Below the pieces are notes generated by a model that did no database searches, had not been told where the DNA came from, and saw only the letters and a list, made by a program, of their open reading frames with translations. A stretch of 64,000 nt of DNA from Methanomicrobiaceae archaeon. GTDB lineage: Archaea; Halobacteriota; Methanomicrobia; Methanomicrobiales; Methanomicrobiaceae. Shown in pieces: positions 9,279-18,642 of the stretch (positions are counted from its first letter, which is position 1; each line of letters opens with the position of its first letter). The stretch lies in contig JAFGWE010000044.1 of assembly GCA_016937345.1 (NCBI GenBank), positions 52,855-116,854 of the forward strand. The letters are read 5' to 3'. The position numbers and the translations under genes are program-made.

Positions 9279-9979
9279 TATATTCTATTATTGTTTTTAG
9301 TTCTATTATATTGTTCGATAATTCCAATGAAGTTTCTGTATACAGTAATTCCTGCTTTCCCACTTCTTTCAGGATGACACTGAAGACCAATTAAATTTCC
9401 CTTCTGAAATGCAGAGCAGAATTTGTAATTGCCATAACGCGTTGTAGCAATTATACCATCAGACAATTTAGGAGTAACATAATATGAATGATTAAAATAC
9501 ATGAACATTCCATCGGGTAAATTCTCCAGGATCGTCCCTTTCCAGGAATCAGATAACCCAGGTACTTTATCAATCCGATTCCAACCATTCTGTGGAACCT
9601 TTAGAGGAATTCCCCCATCAGAGGGATTTTGAAAACGTTCGACATGACCTTCAATCAAGTTCAATCCAGCCCTATGCCCAAATTCTGTCCCATAAGTCAT
9701 AAGTATCTGCATTCCGAGACATATGCCCAATATTGGTTTTTTTGAATTTGCACTTTTTTTTAAAACATCAACCAGTGATAAGGATTCAAGAGTATCCATA
9801 GCATCCCCAAAAGCACCCATCCCAGGCAGAATAATAGCATCAGCATTGTTTATCTCCTCCTGCGAGGAAGTCAGAAATCCATCCAAACCAACGTAGCTGC
9901 AGGCCTGTTTAATGCTGAAAAGATTTCCCATACCCATATCCACAATTGCTACCGAAAATTTTTGGGGTTCAGATATCAT
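9278..9979 (-). CDS. HisH-like glutamine amidotransferase of the sugar amidination module
   Basis: The protein, about 233 residues, is a class I glutaminase domain of HisH type. It has MGMGNLFSI at the N-terminus, the nucleophile Cys in ILGICLGMQIL and the His-Glu pair in LQCHPERSG. The start is placed at 9979, where GAGG lies 9 bases upstream; an upstream ATG at 9988 sits directly on the Shine-Dalgarno and is unlikely. It overlaps the HisF-like gene by 11 bases and the amidotransferase gene by 1 base, so the three are translationally coupled. Function in histidine synthesis is unlikely given this context; ammonia supply for acetamidino formation fits better. Confidence 0.88.
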   Translation of the reverse strand: MISEPQKFSVAIVDMGMGNLFSIKQACSYVGLDGFLTSSQEEINNADAIILPGMGAFGDAMDTLESLSLVDVLKKSANSKKPILGICLGMQILMTYGTEFGHRAGLNLIEGHVERFQNPSDGGIPLKVPQNGWNRIDKVPGLSDSWKGTILENLPDGMFMYFNHSYYVTPKLSDGIIATTRYGNYKFCSAFQKGNLIGLQCHPERSGKAGITVYRNFIGIIEQYNRTKNNNRI

Positions 9980-10841
9980 AATGGCCATCCTCTTCAATTC
10001 TACAGGAGATATTATTCTCTAAAAGAGAATTTTTTATCTCAGGTATTGTTGCGCCTTCTACTTTTGTGATTTTTTTTATTCCTTTTAAAAATTCAATATT
10101 CCCTTCAGATGAATAATCTGCATCAAAGTAATTATTCTCAATATAATTATAGTGAAGAATTGATGCCATACTAATTGCATCAGCATTACCATTTTTAATT
10201 ACATCAGAAAAATGTCCCAGTTTTCCTGCTCCACCAGCAGCAATAACCGGAATTGAAACAGCTTTTGAAACAGATTTAATAAGTTCTATATCATATCCAA
10301 GTCCAGTACCATCACGATCAATAGACATGAGATATATCTCACCTGCACCTTTTTCCTCGGCTTTTTTTGCCCAATCCACAACATTGACTCCAGTTTTCTC
10401 CCTACCGTTATCAGTATAAGCTTCATATTCTCCGCTATTTTTCTTTTTTGCAGCAATTGATACAACAATTGTTGAGGATCCAAATTTATTGGCTGCATCT
10501 TTTATTAATGAGGGATTGTTTATTGCAGAAGTATTCAATGCAACTTTGTCTGCACCAGCCCTAAGAACTTTTTGAATATCCTCAACTGTTCTGAGCCCAC
10601 CCCCCACTGTTAAGGGGATGAAAATCTCCTGAGAGGTTTTTTTTATCATGTCTAAAAGACTGTTCCTCCCATAAAGACTTGCAACAACATCAATGTAGAT
10701 GAGTTCATCAGCTCCGTTTTCATAATAATGACGGGCAAAAGTCTCGGGTTTTCCCAACACACGAAGACCTTCAAGGTGAACTCCTTTAACGAGATTAGGA
10801 CCTTTTATATCAAGTCTGGGAATCACGCGAATATTGAACAT
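9969..10841 (-). CDS. HisF-like cyclase/ammonia-channel subunit of the sugar amidination module
   Basis: The 290-residue TIM-barrel protein is of HisF type. The N-terminal Asp is kept (PRLDIKGPNLVKG), as are the phosphate-binding strands LTVGGGLRTVEDI and IPVIAAGGAGKLGHF. It is longer than the usual HisF of about 250 residues because of a C-terminal extension of roughly 35 residues. GGAG lies 10 bases before the ATG. As first gene of the trio with the HisH-like and amidotransferase genes, it most likely channels ammonia rather than making imidazole glycerol phosphate. Canonical histidine genes (hisC, hisD) lie elsewhere in the window and are not linked to it. Confidence 0.87.
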   Translation of the reverse strand: MFNIRVIPRLDIKGPNLVKGVHLEGLRVLGKPETFARHYYENGADELIYIDVVASLYGRNSLLDMIKKTSQEIFIPLTVGGGLRTVEDIQKVLRAGADKVALNTSAINNPSLIKDAANKFGSSTIVVSIAAKKKNSGEYEAYTDNGREKTGVNVVDWAKKAEEKGAGEIYLMSIDRDGTGLGYDIELIKSVSKAVSIPVIAAGGAGKLGHFSDVIKNGNADAISMASILHYNYIENNYFDADYSSEGNIEFLKGIKKITKVEGATIPEIKNSLLENNISCRIEEDGHYDI

Positions 10842-11125
10842 ATTGTTTTCTCCATATTAATCATTAGTATGCGAAATCCACTTAAGGCGGAATATATTTT
10901 TATCTAATGATATTGGGTTATTCTCTCTATTAATAACATGTACAACTACAAAGCTATTATCCATTCACGAGCTAGGTATTCTTTATTTTTCTAAAAAAAT
11001 CATCTATAAAATATTTAATTATATGAATCAATTTCTTCAACAGGATTGCTTGTTTCCCCCTCCATCCTCTATAATTGACATCAAAAAAATCTCAAGAGAT
11101 AAAGACAAAAAGAGTTTTCATGACA

Positions 11126-12970
11126 TTATTTGCATTTTTCTGCTAATGCACAACACTCCTTTTTAAAGCGTTCTGTCACACAACCATCAAATTGATAGCC
11201 ATGAGTCCTGCAAATCAGATCAATTACGTCCTTTTCGACATATAATCCTCTGTCTAAAACAAGTTCTATATTTTTTCCAAGTGTTTCCTTATCATAGGAC
11301 ACCAATCTCTCATCGTATCTGACATAAGGATGGTAGTCATGATTTTCTGTTACATCGTAATAGAGTACTTTCTTTTCAGCCATAAGAGCCTCAATACCAA
11401 CAGATGTTGCATTAATGCAGATCACAAGATCTACAATAGGTATAAGGCGGTATGTCCAGGAATCATTATCAACAATAATCCGGGCGTTTTCATCTATCAA
11501 ATGCTGAAATTCAGGTATATCCTGAAATTCTGATCCTTTTGGCTTAATAATTACAAATACATCAGTATATGAGGAAAGAAGATTAATTGCATCTTTATAA
11601 AACAGAAGAGTTAACTCTTGTGTTATATACTCCTCCGGATAAAAAGAGGACCCACATACAAGGACAATTTTATACTTGCCAACAATTTTCTGATATCTTA
11701 CAGGTATCTTTTCTTCCAGAGCCCATTGATAAGTCTTATCCAGCCCATAAATGCCTGCACCGATAATTTCGGTAGGGGTGTACATAAATGATTTCTGTAG
11801 AAGATTTTTATAAAAGTCTCCCCAGAGCAGAAATTTGTCAACACATATGTAATTCCAGGATCTCGCACGGATACTACAATCGCCATGCGAAAAACCGATT
11901 GTAGAACCATCGTATTTATGGGCAACAGCTGTCCTTACTACGTGATTTGGAGCATACTCATCTCTGGCTATATAAACATCAATTTTAAATGTTTCATACA
12001 ATACCTCTGTTAAAAGTATTGTACGGGCTACAGCAAGAGCAGGAATTACGCAAAATGCTCTATTATTTCTATTAAAGATACCTTTAATAAATGAAATAAA
12101 ACCATTTATACCAAAATCTCCAATTATACGCCGGATAAAAAAATTTAATGACACAGGAAGGCGATTGATCTCTGCATAATGAATGCCATACCGCTTAAAA
12201 AATGCACGGGTCTGATGACCATGTTTAGAATCTTCAAGACGATTTCTAACGACATGCAGAATACGAGATGGATGAAATTGATCCTGATCATAAAGAAAAA
12301 ACTCATGATATCCCTTTTGCCGATTAATACCAGTGTTATAAGTATCAAGAGCAAATTGAAAATGAGATTGCTTTTTTTGTTTCATAAGCCCATTCCGCAG
12401 GAATAACATACCGACGGGTATAATAGCAAAAACAAAGCACAAATGCCAGAAATACCTTGAAATAACAGATATAATGCGATAGAAATCAGTAGATATTTGA
12501 GGAACGTGAAAATGACATTCTGCAAGAAACTCGGGTGAGAGAAAAGAGGAAGGATCTTCTCCTTCCTTTGGAATTAAAAAAACCGTACAATCTTTGGCCA
12601 GATATTTGAGAAGAGTAAACGCACGAATTCTTTTCCACAGATATCGATTAAACAACTCCTTTTTTATGGCACATTCAAGCAGGGGATCAGCGTTAAGTTT
12701 AAATATAAATTTAAAATAAGAGTTCTCAGCATATTTTTCATATAGTGCATCAACACCATAATTGTACCCTTCTTCCTCGGCTTCAAAGTAAGATTCTTCA
12801 AAATCCGAAAAATTAAGATTCTGACAGAAATCCGAAGGAAATAATTCCCGAATTTTTGCAGCCAAAGGTGTCACTTCCGCACAGACTGCCCCATCATATT
12901 TCCTGCTGAAACATAATGCATAAATTATCCAAAACACACTGAGACGTTCAAAAAATAAGATCCTTTTCAT
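11126..12970 (-). CDS. predicted GT-B-like surface carbohydrate transferase
   Basis: This 614-residue protein was not recognised with certainty. It has a hydrophobic, probably membrane-associated segment around residues 160-190, then a C-terminal half resembling GT-B transferases of capsule/CDP-glycerol type. Features there are the IGFSHGD turn, VFVIIKPKGSE (a KPH/KPK-type motif) and IPIVDLVICINATSVGIEALMAEKKVLYYD, where the donor-binding Glu-Ala would sit. AAGGAGC precedes the ATG at 12970. It stands alone between the nonulosonate genes and the ABC flippase gene. A role in transferring the CMP-activated sugar is plausible but is only an inference from position. Confidence 0.6.
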   Translation of the reverse strand: MKRILFFERLSVFWIIYALCFSRKYDGAVCAEVTPLAAKIRELFPSDFCQNLNFSDFEESYFEAEEEGYNYGVDALYEKYAENSYFKFIFKLNADPLLECAIKKELFNRYLWKRIRAFTLLKYLAKDCTVFLIPKEGEDPSSFLSPEFLAECHFHVPQISTDFYRIISVISRYFWHLCFVFAIIPVGMLFLRNGLMKQKKQSHFQFALDTYNTGINRQKGYHEFFLYDQDQFHPSRILHVVRNRLEDSKHGHQTRAFFKRYGIHYAEINRLPVSLNFFIRRIIGDFGINGFISFIKGIFNRNNRAFCVIPALAVARTILLTEVLYETFKIDVYIARDEYAPNHVVRTAVAHKYDGSTIGFSHGDCSIRARSWNYICVDKFLLWGDFYKNLLQKSFMYTPTEIIGAGIYGLDKTYQWALEEKIPVRYQKIVGKYKIVLVCGSSFYPEEYITQELTLLFYKDAINLLSSYTDVFVIIKPKGSEFQDIPEFQHLIDENARIIVDNDSWTYRLIPIVDLVICINATSVGIEALMAEKKVLYYDVTENHDYHPYVRYDERLVSYDKETLGKNIELVLDRGLYVEKDVIDLICRTHGYQFDGCVTERFKKECCALAEKCK

Positions 12971-13296
12971 TCATGCTCCTTTTGAAAACTTAACTGAAAT
13001 TAACAATTATCATCCTTTATTTTTTTATAAAACCCATATTGTTAAAGTAATATTTCTTCAGATAATTAATATCATTTATATAAGAACAACATTCTTCATT
13101 ACTTTTTCCATGCGAACCCCATTAGATATGAAAAGCTAAAATCCAGTCAGTATTTTTCTTGAATACTTAAGTCAAAGGACTATTAATTAATCAGTTGATT
13201 AAAATGCCATTCAAAACAGTCATTAAAAAAAATGGTGCCTTCATCAGAAATTTTTTCTAAATAGCCTGATGAAATTTATTCGAAAACTACTCATTC
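12971..13296. other. 326-base AT-rich intergenic region
   Basis: The gap lies between two minus-strand genes, the ABC flippase and the GT-B-like protein. It probably contains the promoter of the latter next to 12970. No reading frame with a ribosome binding site, RNA gene or repeat was seen. Confidence 0.5.
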
Positions 13297-15123
13297 CTAA
13301 TCCACACAACCCATAGCAATATCTTTTTCAATATCATTCTCCTGCCCAAGATATAACATATAATACTCCCCTTTCATCTGTAACAGTTCCCCATGTGACC
13401 CGCTCTCAACAATCCGGCCATCGCGAAGCACATAGATAACATCCGCATTCTGAATCGTGGATAAACGGTGTGCAATTGTAATAACAGTCATATTCTCTGA
13501 GATTTGCCTGATGGAATCGGTTATTCTCTTTTCAGAGATATTGTCAAGAGAACTCGTTGCCTCATCAAGTAAAAGAATTTCAGGATTCCTTAAAATAATC
13601 CGTGCAATAGCGATACGCTGCCTCTGCCCCCCCGAGATCTTCACCCCCTGATCACCAATAATTGTATCATACCCTTCATCTGTACGCATAATAAAATTGT
13701 GGGCGTCAGCACGTCTTGCGGCAGTGACTACCTCATCATCAGTACAGGCAAACCCAAATCTGATATTTTCCCTGATTGTATCATGGTAGATAAAGGTCTC
13801 CTGACCAATATATCCAAGATATCCCAAATAACTTTTAGGATCAAATTCGTTGATATTTCTGTCATCAACAAACAATCCTCCACGATCAGGCGTATATAAA
13901 AGTGCAAGAAGATTTGCAATAGTCGTCTTGCCCGAACCTGAATCGCCGACAATCGCTACTGAGCTGTTCTTTGGAATTTCAAATGAGAGATCATGGATTG
14001 TATCCGCAGCTGCTCCATTATAGCGAAAAGAAACCCCTCGAAATGCTATATTCCGGTTAAAAGAAAAAGGACGATTCAAACCATGAACCTCCTTTTTCTC
14101 CTGCTCACCCATCTCGCGAATGAGTTCATTATACACCAGCGTAAGTGCAGGAAGGTACTTTACTACCCCTAAAAGACTGCTCTGAGCTCCACTGGCGGCC
14201 GGTATTAAACGGTACAGCGTGAGCATAAATGTTCCTAAAATACCGATGTAAAGAATAAAATCGCCGCCTGTAAAAATATACACGACAACTGCACCCCCGG
14301 CAATAATTGAAAACATGATAAAATCATTGATAATTGTGGGAAGTATGCTTAGTGCATTGACATTAGTATATGCTTTTTTGAGCTTTATCACAGAATCATC
14401 ATATTTACCCTTCCAGAAGGGTAAAGAACCGGTAATAAAGATTGTTTTAATGCCTGTGATAAACTCCTGATAGACTACCGATTTTTCCATCAGTGCGATG
14501 TTTAATACAGAACTATTCCGATAGACCCTTGTGAAAAGCTGCTGTTTGATAATAAATGCATAAACAAAACCCAGGATTATTAGAGTAACAGTCAGCCAAA
14601 AAGAGAGATAAAACACAAATAAGAGATAAAAAAGTGCGGTCAGAGAGTTTTTGATACACTCAATAAAATTAGATATTGCTTCCCCTGACTCATTCACAGC
14701 CCCCTGCCCGACATATAACAGATCTCCCTGTTTCTTTGATGCAAAATAGCTATAATCGCTCTTCATCAGTTTATAAAAAATCCGCCGATCAAGTGAAACA
14801 CGTACAGTTGCCAGAACATAAGCACCCCCGTATCCGACAAGGCCATTAAATCCGGCAATAAAAATCGTTGTCAGAAGCAAAAGAATAGCTGATGCAATAA
14901 AAGGATCAACTGATGCCGGCAACAGATCTGCATAGAATGCGTCAAGAAGTTTTGGCTGATTTTCAACACCAAGACCATAATTAATGATCGGATAGACAAG
15001 AGAAACACGGAACACTTCTAAAGCTGAGAGTGCAATGACTGCCAGAAGATACAGTGCAAGTATCTTCTTAAAAGGGCCAAAAAGATAATAGAGAATTTGA
15101 AAAGATTTTTTTATTACTGACAC
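13297..15123 (-). CDS. ABC transporter, fused permease/ATPase (MsbA/PglK-like glycan flippase)
   Basis: The 608-residue half-transporter has six predicted membrane helices in about residues 15-330 and an ATPase domain with GDSGSGKTT (Walker A), ISGGQRQRIAIAR (signature), ILLLDEATSSLD (Walker B) and TIAHRLSTI (H-loop). The start is GTG at 15123, chosen because GAGGAT lies 5 bases upstream. Exporters of this shape flip lipid-linked oligosaccharides or lipids across the membrane; PglK in N-glycosylation is the nearest functional model. Between a GT2 gene and a GT-B-like gene in a glycan locus, lipid-linked glycan flipping is the best reading. Substrate is not shown by sequence. Confidence 0.88.
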   Translation of the reverse strand: MSVIKKSFQILYYLFGPFKKILALYLLAVIALSALEVFRVSLVYPIINYGLGVENQPKLLDAFYADLLPASVDPFIASAILLLLTTIFIAGFNGLVGYGGAYVLATVRVSLDRRIFYKLMKSDYSYFASKKQGDLLYVGQGAVNESGEAISNFIECIKNSLTALFYLLFVFYLSFWLTVTLIILGFVYAFIIKQQLFTRVYRNSSVLNIALMEKSVVYQEFITGIKTIFITGSLPFWKGKYDDSVIKLKKAYTNVNALSILPTIINDFIMFSIIAGGAVVVYIFTGGDFILYIGILGTFMLTLYRLIPAASGAQSSLLGVVKYLPALTLVYNELIREMGEQEKKEVHGLNRPFSFNRNIAFRGVSFRYNGAAADTIHDLSFEIPKNSSVAIVGDSGSGKTTIANLLALLYTPDRGGLFVDDRNINEFDPKSYLGYLGYIGQETFIYHDTIRENIRFGFACTDDEVVTAARRADAHNFIMRTDEGYDTIIGDQGVKISGGQRQRIAIARIILRNPEILLLDEATSSLDNISEKRITDSIRQISENMTVITIAHRLSTIQNADVIYVLRDGRIVESGSHGELLQMKGEYYMLYLGQENDIEKDIAMGCVD

Positions 15124-15285
15124 GCGTTATCCTCGTTATAGATACTTAATTGACTAAGAGACATATTTAACATTCGGATTAGAGAAGTCATTCATAAAAA
15201 TAAAAAATAAATCGATTTGAAATTTTTCAATAAAAAATGTTGCCAAAAGGAAGTACACGCATTAGATTTTACAAACAACATAAAT

Positions 15286-16299
15286 TCAATACAAATTGCC
15301 CTTACTGAAAAAAATTCTTACAAATAATTTACGCATAGCTGAAAAATACATTATAAGACCCATAATCAATATTAAAAACAGATCATATACTTTGTTTAAA
15401 AATGCATGAAAAGAACGGGGTCTAAACACTGACCATGCTAAAATTGCCATTCCAAAAAAAATTCCCGGCCTAAAGTTATCCATTTTATCAGAACGGACAA
15501 AACCTGCAAATAAACAATCCCTTATAAATCTTCTCAGTGAAATATTGATTTCCTTTGAGTAATCATCGAGTTCATCCCCAAGCTCTCCTATTAATCTCAT
15601 GTAAATTTTCAAAGTATCAATATAACCCAGAGGTGTGCTAAATAAAAGCCTGTAGGATTCCGAGTGCTCCCCTACCCTGTAGTTAATCCATGCACCGCTG
15701 ATATAACCTATATCATAGGATCTAGATACTTTCAGCCACTGATAATAATCAGATGAATAGGGATATTCCAAAGAGAATTTCCCAACCGTTTCATAAAGAC
15801 CCCGTCTTACCATAACAGAAGGGCATGACACAAAACATCTCTCTGAAAGAAGCCTTCTAAAGCCTTCGGGTGCTCTTAAAACAATATCATTCTCCGAATA
15901 TTTCACCTCCTGAATATTATTATCACCACTCAGAGTACGTGATGATGTTGAAGTAAGCCATACATCCGGATGCAAATCAAAAAATGCAACACATTTTTCA
16001 GTAAAATTCCTGTCAATATAATCGTCAGAATGAAGGATATGGAGGAAAGCTCCATTGTAAATCTCTATACACCTGTTAAAATTTCCGAATAATCCCAGGT
16101 TTTCTTTATTCTTTTCAAATCTAAGTCTGGGATCATCGTATGATGCAACGACCTCCTCAATATTGTCTGTCGAAGCATTATCAACTACGATTACCTCTAT
16201 ATTTTTATATGTCTGGGCAAGGGCACTATCAATTGCCTTCCCAACCATCCCGGCACGATTAAACGTCGGAATGCAGATAGAAACAAGAGGCTGATTCAT
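15286..16299 (-). CDS. family 2 glycosyltransferase with C-terminal membrane segment
   Basis: The 337-residue protein has a GT-A fold domain with VSICIPTFNRAGMV, IEVIVVDNASTDN, the metal-binding HSDDYID motif near residue 90 and an acceptor-side YSSDYYQWLKV. About residues 280-325 form one or two hydrophobic helices with a basic tail, so the enzyme is probably anchored to the cytoplasmic face of the membrane. The start directly follows the stop of the reductase gene, which ties it to the CDP-deoxyhexose cassette. It is therefore the likely transferase for that sugar, though this is inferred. Confidence 0.87.
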   Translation of the reverse strand: MNQPLVSICIPTFNRAGMVGKAIDSALAQTYKNIEVIVVDNASTDNIEEVVASYDDPRLRFEKNKENLGLFGNFNRCIEIYNGAFLHILHSDDYIDRNFTEKCVAFFDLHPDVWLTSTSSRTLSGDNNIQEVKYSENDIVLRAPEGFRRLLSERCFVSCPSVMVRRGLYETVGKFSLEYPYSSDYYQWLKVSRSYDIGYISGAWINYRVGEHSESYRLLFSTPLGYIDTLKIYMRLIGELGDELDDYSKEINISLRRFIRDCLFAGFVRSDKMDNFRPGIFFGMAILAWSVFRPRSFHAFLNKVYDLFLILIMGLIMYFSAMRKLFVRIFFSKGNLY

Positions 16300-17193
16300 T
16301 TACATCACCAAAATATCATCGTTATCCTTAACTTCATCATACAGGGAATCAATCATCTCTGAAATGTCAGGAATTTTATATTCAATTGCAGATTGTATCT
16401 TTTGTGAGGAGATAGTTCCATTGCCCGGCCTTTTTACCGTATTTGGATCAGGTACTGCCGGCTCAAGATAACTTAAGTCAAAACAAAAACGTTCCATAAC
16501 CTTTCTGTTGAAATCATATTTGCTTATGTTCTCGTTAGAGCCAATATTAAAAACGCCTGAGATCCCTTTATCTATTGAAAGACGGACAATCTCTGATATG
16601 GTATCCACAGAAACAGGGTTGAAAAACTGATCTGCAGGAGAACGCATGACTTTTTTATCTTTAACCATCTCAAGAAGCTGCATAAAATAATTTTTAGTTT
16701 TAATCTCAAGAGGCATATAGCCAAAAATAACAGAAGGTCTGAAGATAATGTAATCTTCAAGAACTCTGACATATTTCTCGGCTTCTATCTTTGTTTTGAT
16801 ATAATGATTTGTGCTGATTACCGTACAGGACTCATCACAATTTCCTTCCTGTGTATTATAGACGGCATATGTTGAGAAATATATAAACCTACTCTCAGGA
16901 AATACTTCAGTTAGATTTCTGGTTGAGATAACATTTGCAGCATAACATTCGTCCTTGTTTTTCTCGCAGATATCTGTTCTTGCCATCGCTGCAAGATGTA
17001 TTACAATATCAGGCGAAAAATGCCGCCTTATATTTTCTACGGATTGTAAATCTTTCAGATCAGCAACAATGTCAACGCATTCACCATGACTTCTGCCGGT
17101 ACCTTTAACCTCATAATTACCAGTGCTTTTTAATACCTGATATATTTTAAAGCCTGCAAAACCCGATGAACCGGTTATCAGTATTTTTTTCAT
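16300..17193 (-). CDS. NAD-dependent sugar reductase/epimerase (RmlD-like SDR)
   Basis: About 297 residues, with ILITGSSGFAGFKI at the N-terminus, VIHLAAMARTDICE, FIYFSTYAVY and the YIKTKIEAE segment standing for the YxxxK catalytic pair. It resembles dTDP-4-dehydrorhamnose reductases. The start is placed at 17193 (MKKILITG), since an upstream ATG at 17220 would add residues that precede the Rossmann strand and lie in the cupin gene. The ATG lies one base after the cupin stop. It should reduce the 4-keto group of the CDP-sugar produced by RfbG and epimerised by the cupin protein. Confidence 0.85.
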   Translation of the reverse strand: MKKILITGSSGFAGFKIYQVLKSTGNYEVKGTGRSHGECVDIVADLKDLQSVENIRRHFSPDIVIHLAAMARTDICEKNKDECYAANVISTRNLTEVFPESRFIYFSTYAVYNTQEGNCDESCTVISTNHYIKTKIEAEKYVRVLEDYIIFRPSVIFGYMPLEIKTKNYFMQLLEMVKDKKVMRSPADQFFNPVSVDTISEIVRLSIDKGISGVFNIGSNENISKYDFNRKVMERFCFDLSYLEPAVPDPNTVKRPGNGTISSQKIQSAIEYKIPDISEMIDSLYDEVKDNDDILVM

Positions 17194-17194
17194 G

Positions 17195-17644
17195 TCACCC
17201 GTGCCTGATATCCCAGTCATAACCTATTTCATCATCAAATGGATCGATTCTTTCAATTTCATCAGGATCGTGAGCAGTTGTTGCACAGTTTGCAACGATT
17301 GCCTTCTCATCTCCTATCGCCTTAAAACCATTTACAACATGGGGAGGAACCTTTACGAGCACATAGTTATTTTCACCCATAAATATCTCCTGAATCTCAC
17401 CAAAAGTAGGAGAGTCCTCTCTTGCGTCATATAAAACAAGTTTAATGTTTCCGGAAACCACAGCATAATTTAATTCCATTATCCTGTGAACATGCCAGCC
17501 TTTTATGGCATTTGGAAAAATCTGGGAAAAATAGATCTCTCCAAACCCGTTAAAGTGCGCATCTGTGCATTTCAGCATATGCCGGACCGCACCCCTCTCG
17601 TCCAGAAAAGTTGCGAGAGGAATAATCTGAACTCCTTCTATCAT
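17195..17644 (-). CDS. cupin sugar 3,5-epimerase-like protein (RmlC family)
   Basis: A 149-residue small cupin resembling dTDP-4-dehydrorhamnose 3,5-epimerase. It has DERGAVRHML near the N-terminus, GEIYFSQIFPNAIKGWHVHRIME with the active-site type His pair, and KVPPHVVNGFKAIG. It is shorter than RmlC (about 180 residues). It overlaps the rfbG stop by ATGA and is followed at once by the reductase gene. In the CDP pathway it would epimerise CDP-4-keto-6-deoxyglucose at C3 and/or C5; an isomerase role (as in FdtA-like proteins) remains possible. Confidence 0.82.
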   Translation of the reverse strand: MIEGVQIIPLATFLDERGAVRHMLKCTDAHFNGFGEIYFSQIFPNAIKGWHVHRIMELNYAVVSGNIKLVLYDAREDSPTFGEIQEIFMGENNYVLVKVPPHVVNGFKAIGDEKAIVANCATTAHDPDEIERIDPFDDEIGYDWDIRHG

Positions 17645-18642
17645 TTCAATACCTCTTTATACCACTGAATTGTCTGTTTTAAGCCATCTTCAAGACTGTG
17701 TTTCGGATGCCAGTTTAGTTTCTCTTCTGCCTTTTTTATGGAAAGGTACTGGTCCTGAATTTCATTTCTGCCTGTATTCAAAATAACCGGTTTCAGATTA
17801 GCCCCCATAATGCCGGTTATCTTTTCGACAAATTCAAGCGCGGAATACTTCTCACCACTGCTGAAATTAAATGCCTCACCTGAAAAACCACAGTCACCTG
17901 CTCTTTCCGCCATTGTAAGATATGCATCAACGGCATCTGCGACATAGAAATATTCTCTCACAGGAGTCCCGTCGCTTCTTATTTCAGGAGCCTTGTTTTC
18001 AATAATACTTCTTATCGTTCCAGGTACTATGCGGTTAAAATTGAGATCTCCCGGCCCGTAAATATTACCCATTCTTGCAATAAAGACAGGAAGCCCATAT
18101 GACCTGCCATAAGACTGTGCAATTAAATCAGTACAGCTTTTTGAGACATCATAGGGATGCTCCCCGCAAAGAGGCATATTTTCAGTATATGGAAGTATAG
18201 TGCTTGAACCGTATGCCTTATCAGAAGATGCAACACAGACTGCCTTTATGTCATCTGAATACTGGTTTAAAATACGGGCAGCCTCTAAAAGATTCCAGGT
18301 TCCTTCAATATTTGCCTTAAATGTAGTAAGTGGAGATCGGTTTCCAACCTGAACAATTGTCTGGGCACCAAGGTGAAAGACATATTCTATTTCATATTCA
18401 GCAAGTGTCCTTAAAATTAAGTTATAATCCTCAAGTTCTCCTCTTACAAGTGTAACAGAGGATTCACCGTAAAGCCATCTTCCCAAAATTCCTGACTTTG
18501 GCACCCAGTCACGGACAAGAGCAACAACTTCGGCATTGTATTTTTCAAGTGTATTTACAAGGTTAAGACCAACAACACCCGTTGCGCCGGTAACAAGTAC
18601 CCTTTTTCCGGACCAGAATTTTAGTCGTTCCATAACTTCCAT
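17641..18642 (-). CDS. rfbG: CDP-glucose 4,6-dehydratase
   Basis: An extended SDR of about 333 residues. It has FWSGKRVLVTGATGVVG at the N-terminus, FHLGAQTIVQVGNRSPLTTF, VASSDKAYG, the catalytic YDVSKSCTDL, FIARMGNIYGPGDLNFNRIVPG and a C-terminal LNWHPKHSLEDGL. This arrangement matches RfbG, which converts CDP-glucose to CDP-4-keto-6-deoxyglucose. Three in-frame ATGs compete (18660, 18642, 18633); 18642 has AAGG 10 bases upstream, and it overlaps the end of rfbF. With rfbF before it and the cupin and reductase after it, this is a complete CDP-6-deoxyhexose cassette. The RfbH-type 3-dehydrase needed for 3,6-dideoxy sugars was not found. Confidence 0.9.
   Translation of the reverse strand: MEVMERLKFWSGKRVLVTGATGVVGLNLVNTLEKYNAEVVALVRDWVPKSGILGRWLYGESSVTLVRGELEDYNLILRTLAEYEIEYVFHLGAQTIVQVGNRSPLTTFKANIEGTWNLLEAARILNQYSDDIKAVCVASSDKAYGSSTILPYTENMPLCGEHPYDVSKSCTDLIAQSYGRSYGLPVFIARMGNIYGPGDLNFNRIVPGTIRSIIENKAPEIRSDGTPVREYFYVADAVDAYLTMAERAGDCGFSGEAFNFSSGEKYSALEFVEKITGIMGANLKPVILNTGRNEIQDQYLSIKKAEEKLNWHPKHSLEDGLKQTIQWYKEVLK

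Noticed and set aside
9278..10841. Histidine biosynthesis genes hisH and hisF
   Set aside because: Overlap with the sugar amidotransferase gene and position in the nonulosonate locus point to ammonia supply for amidination.
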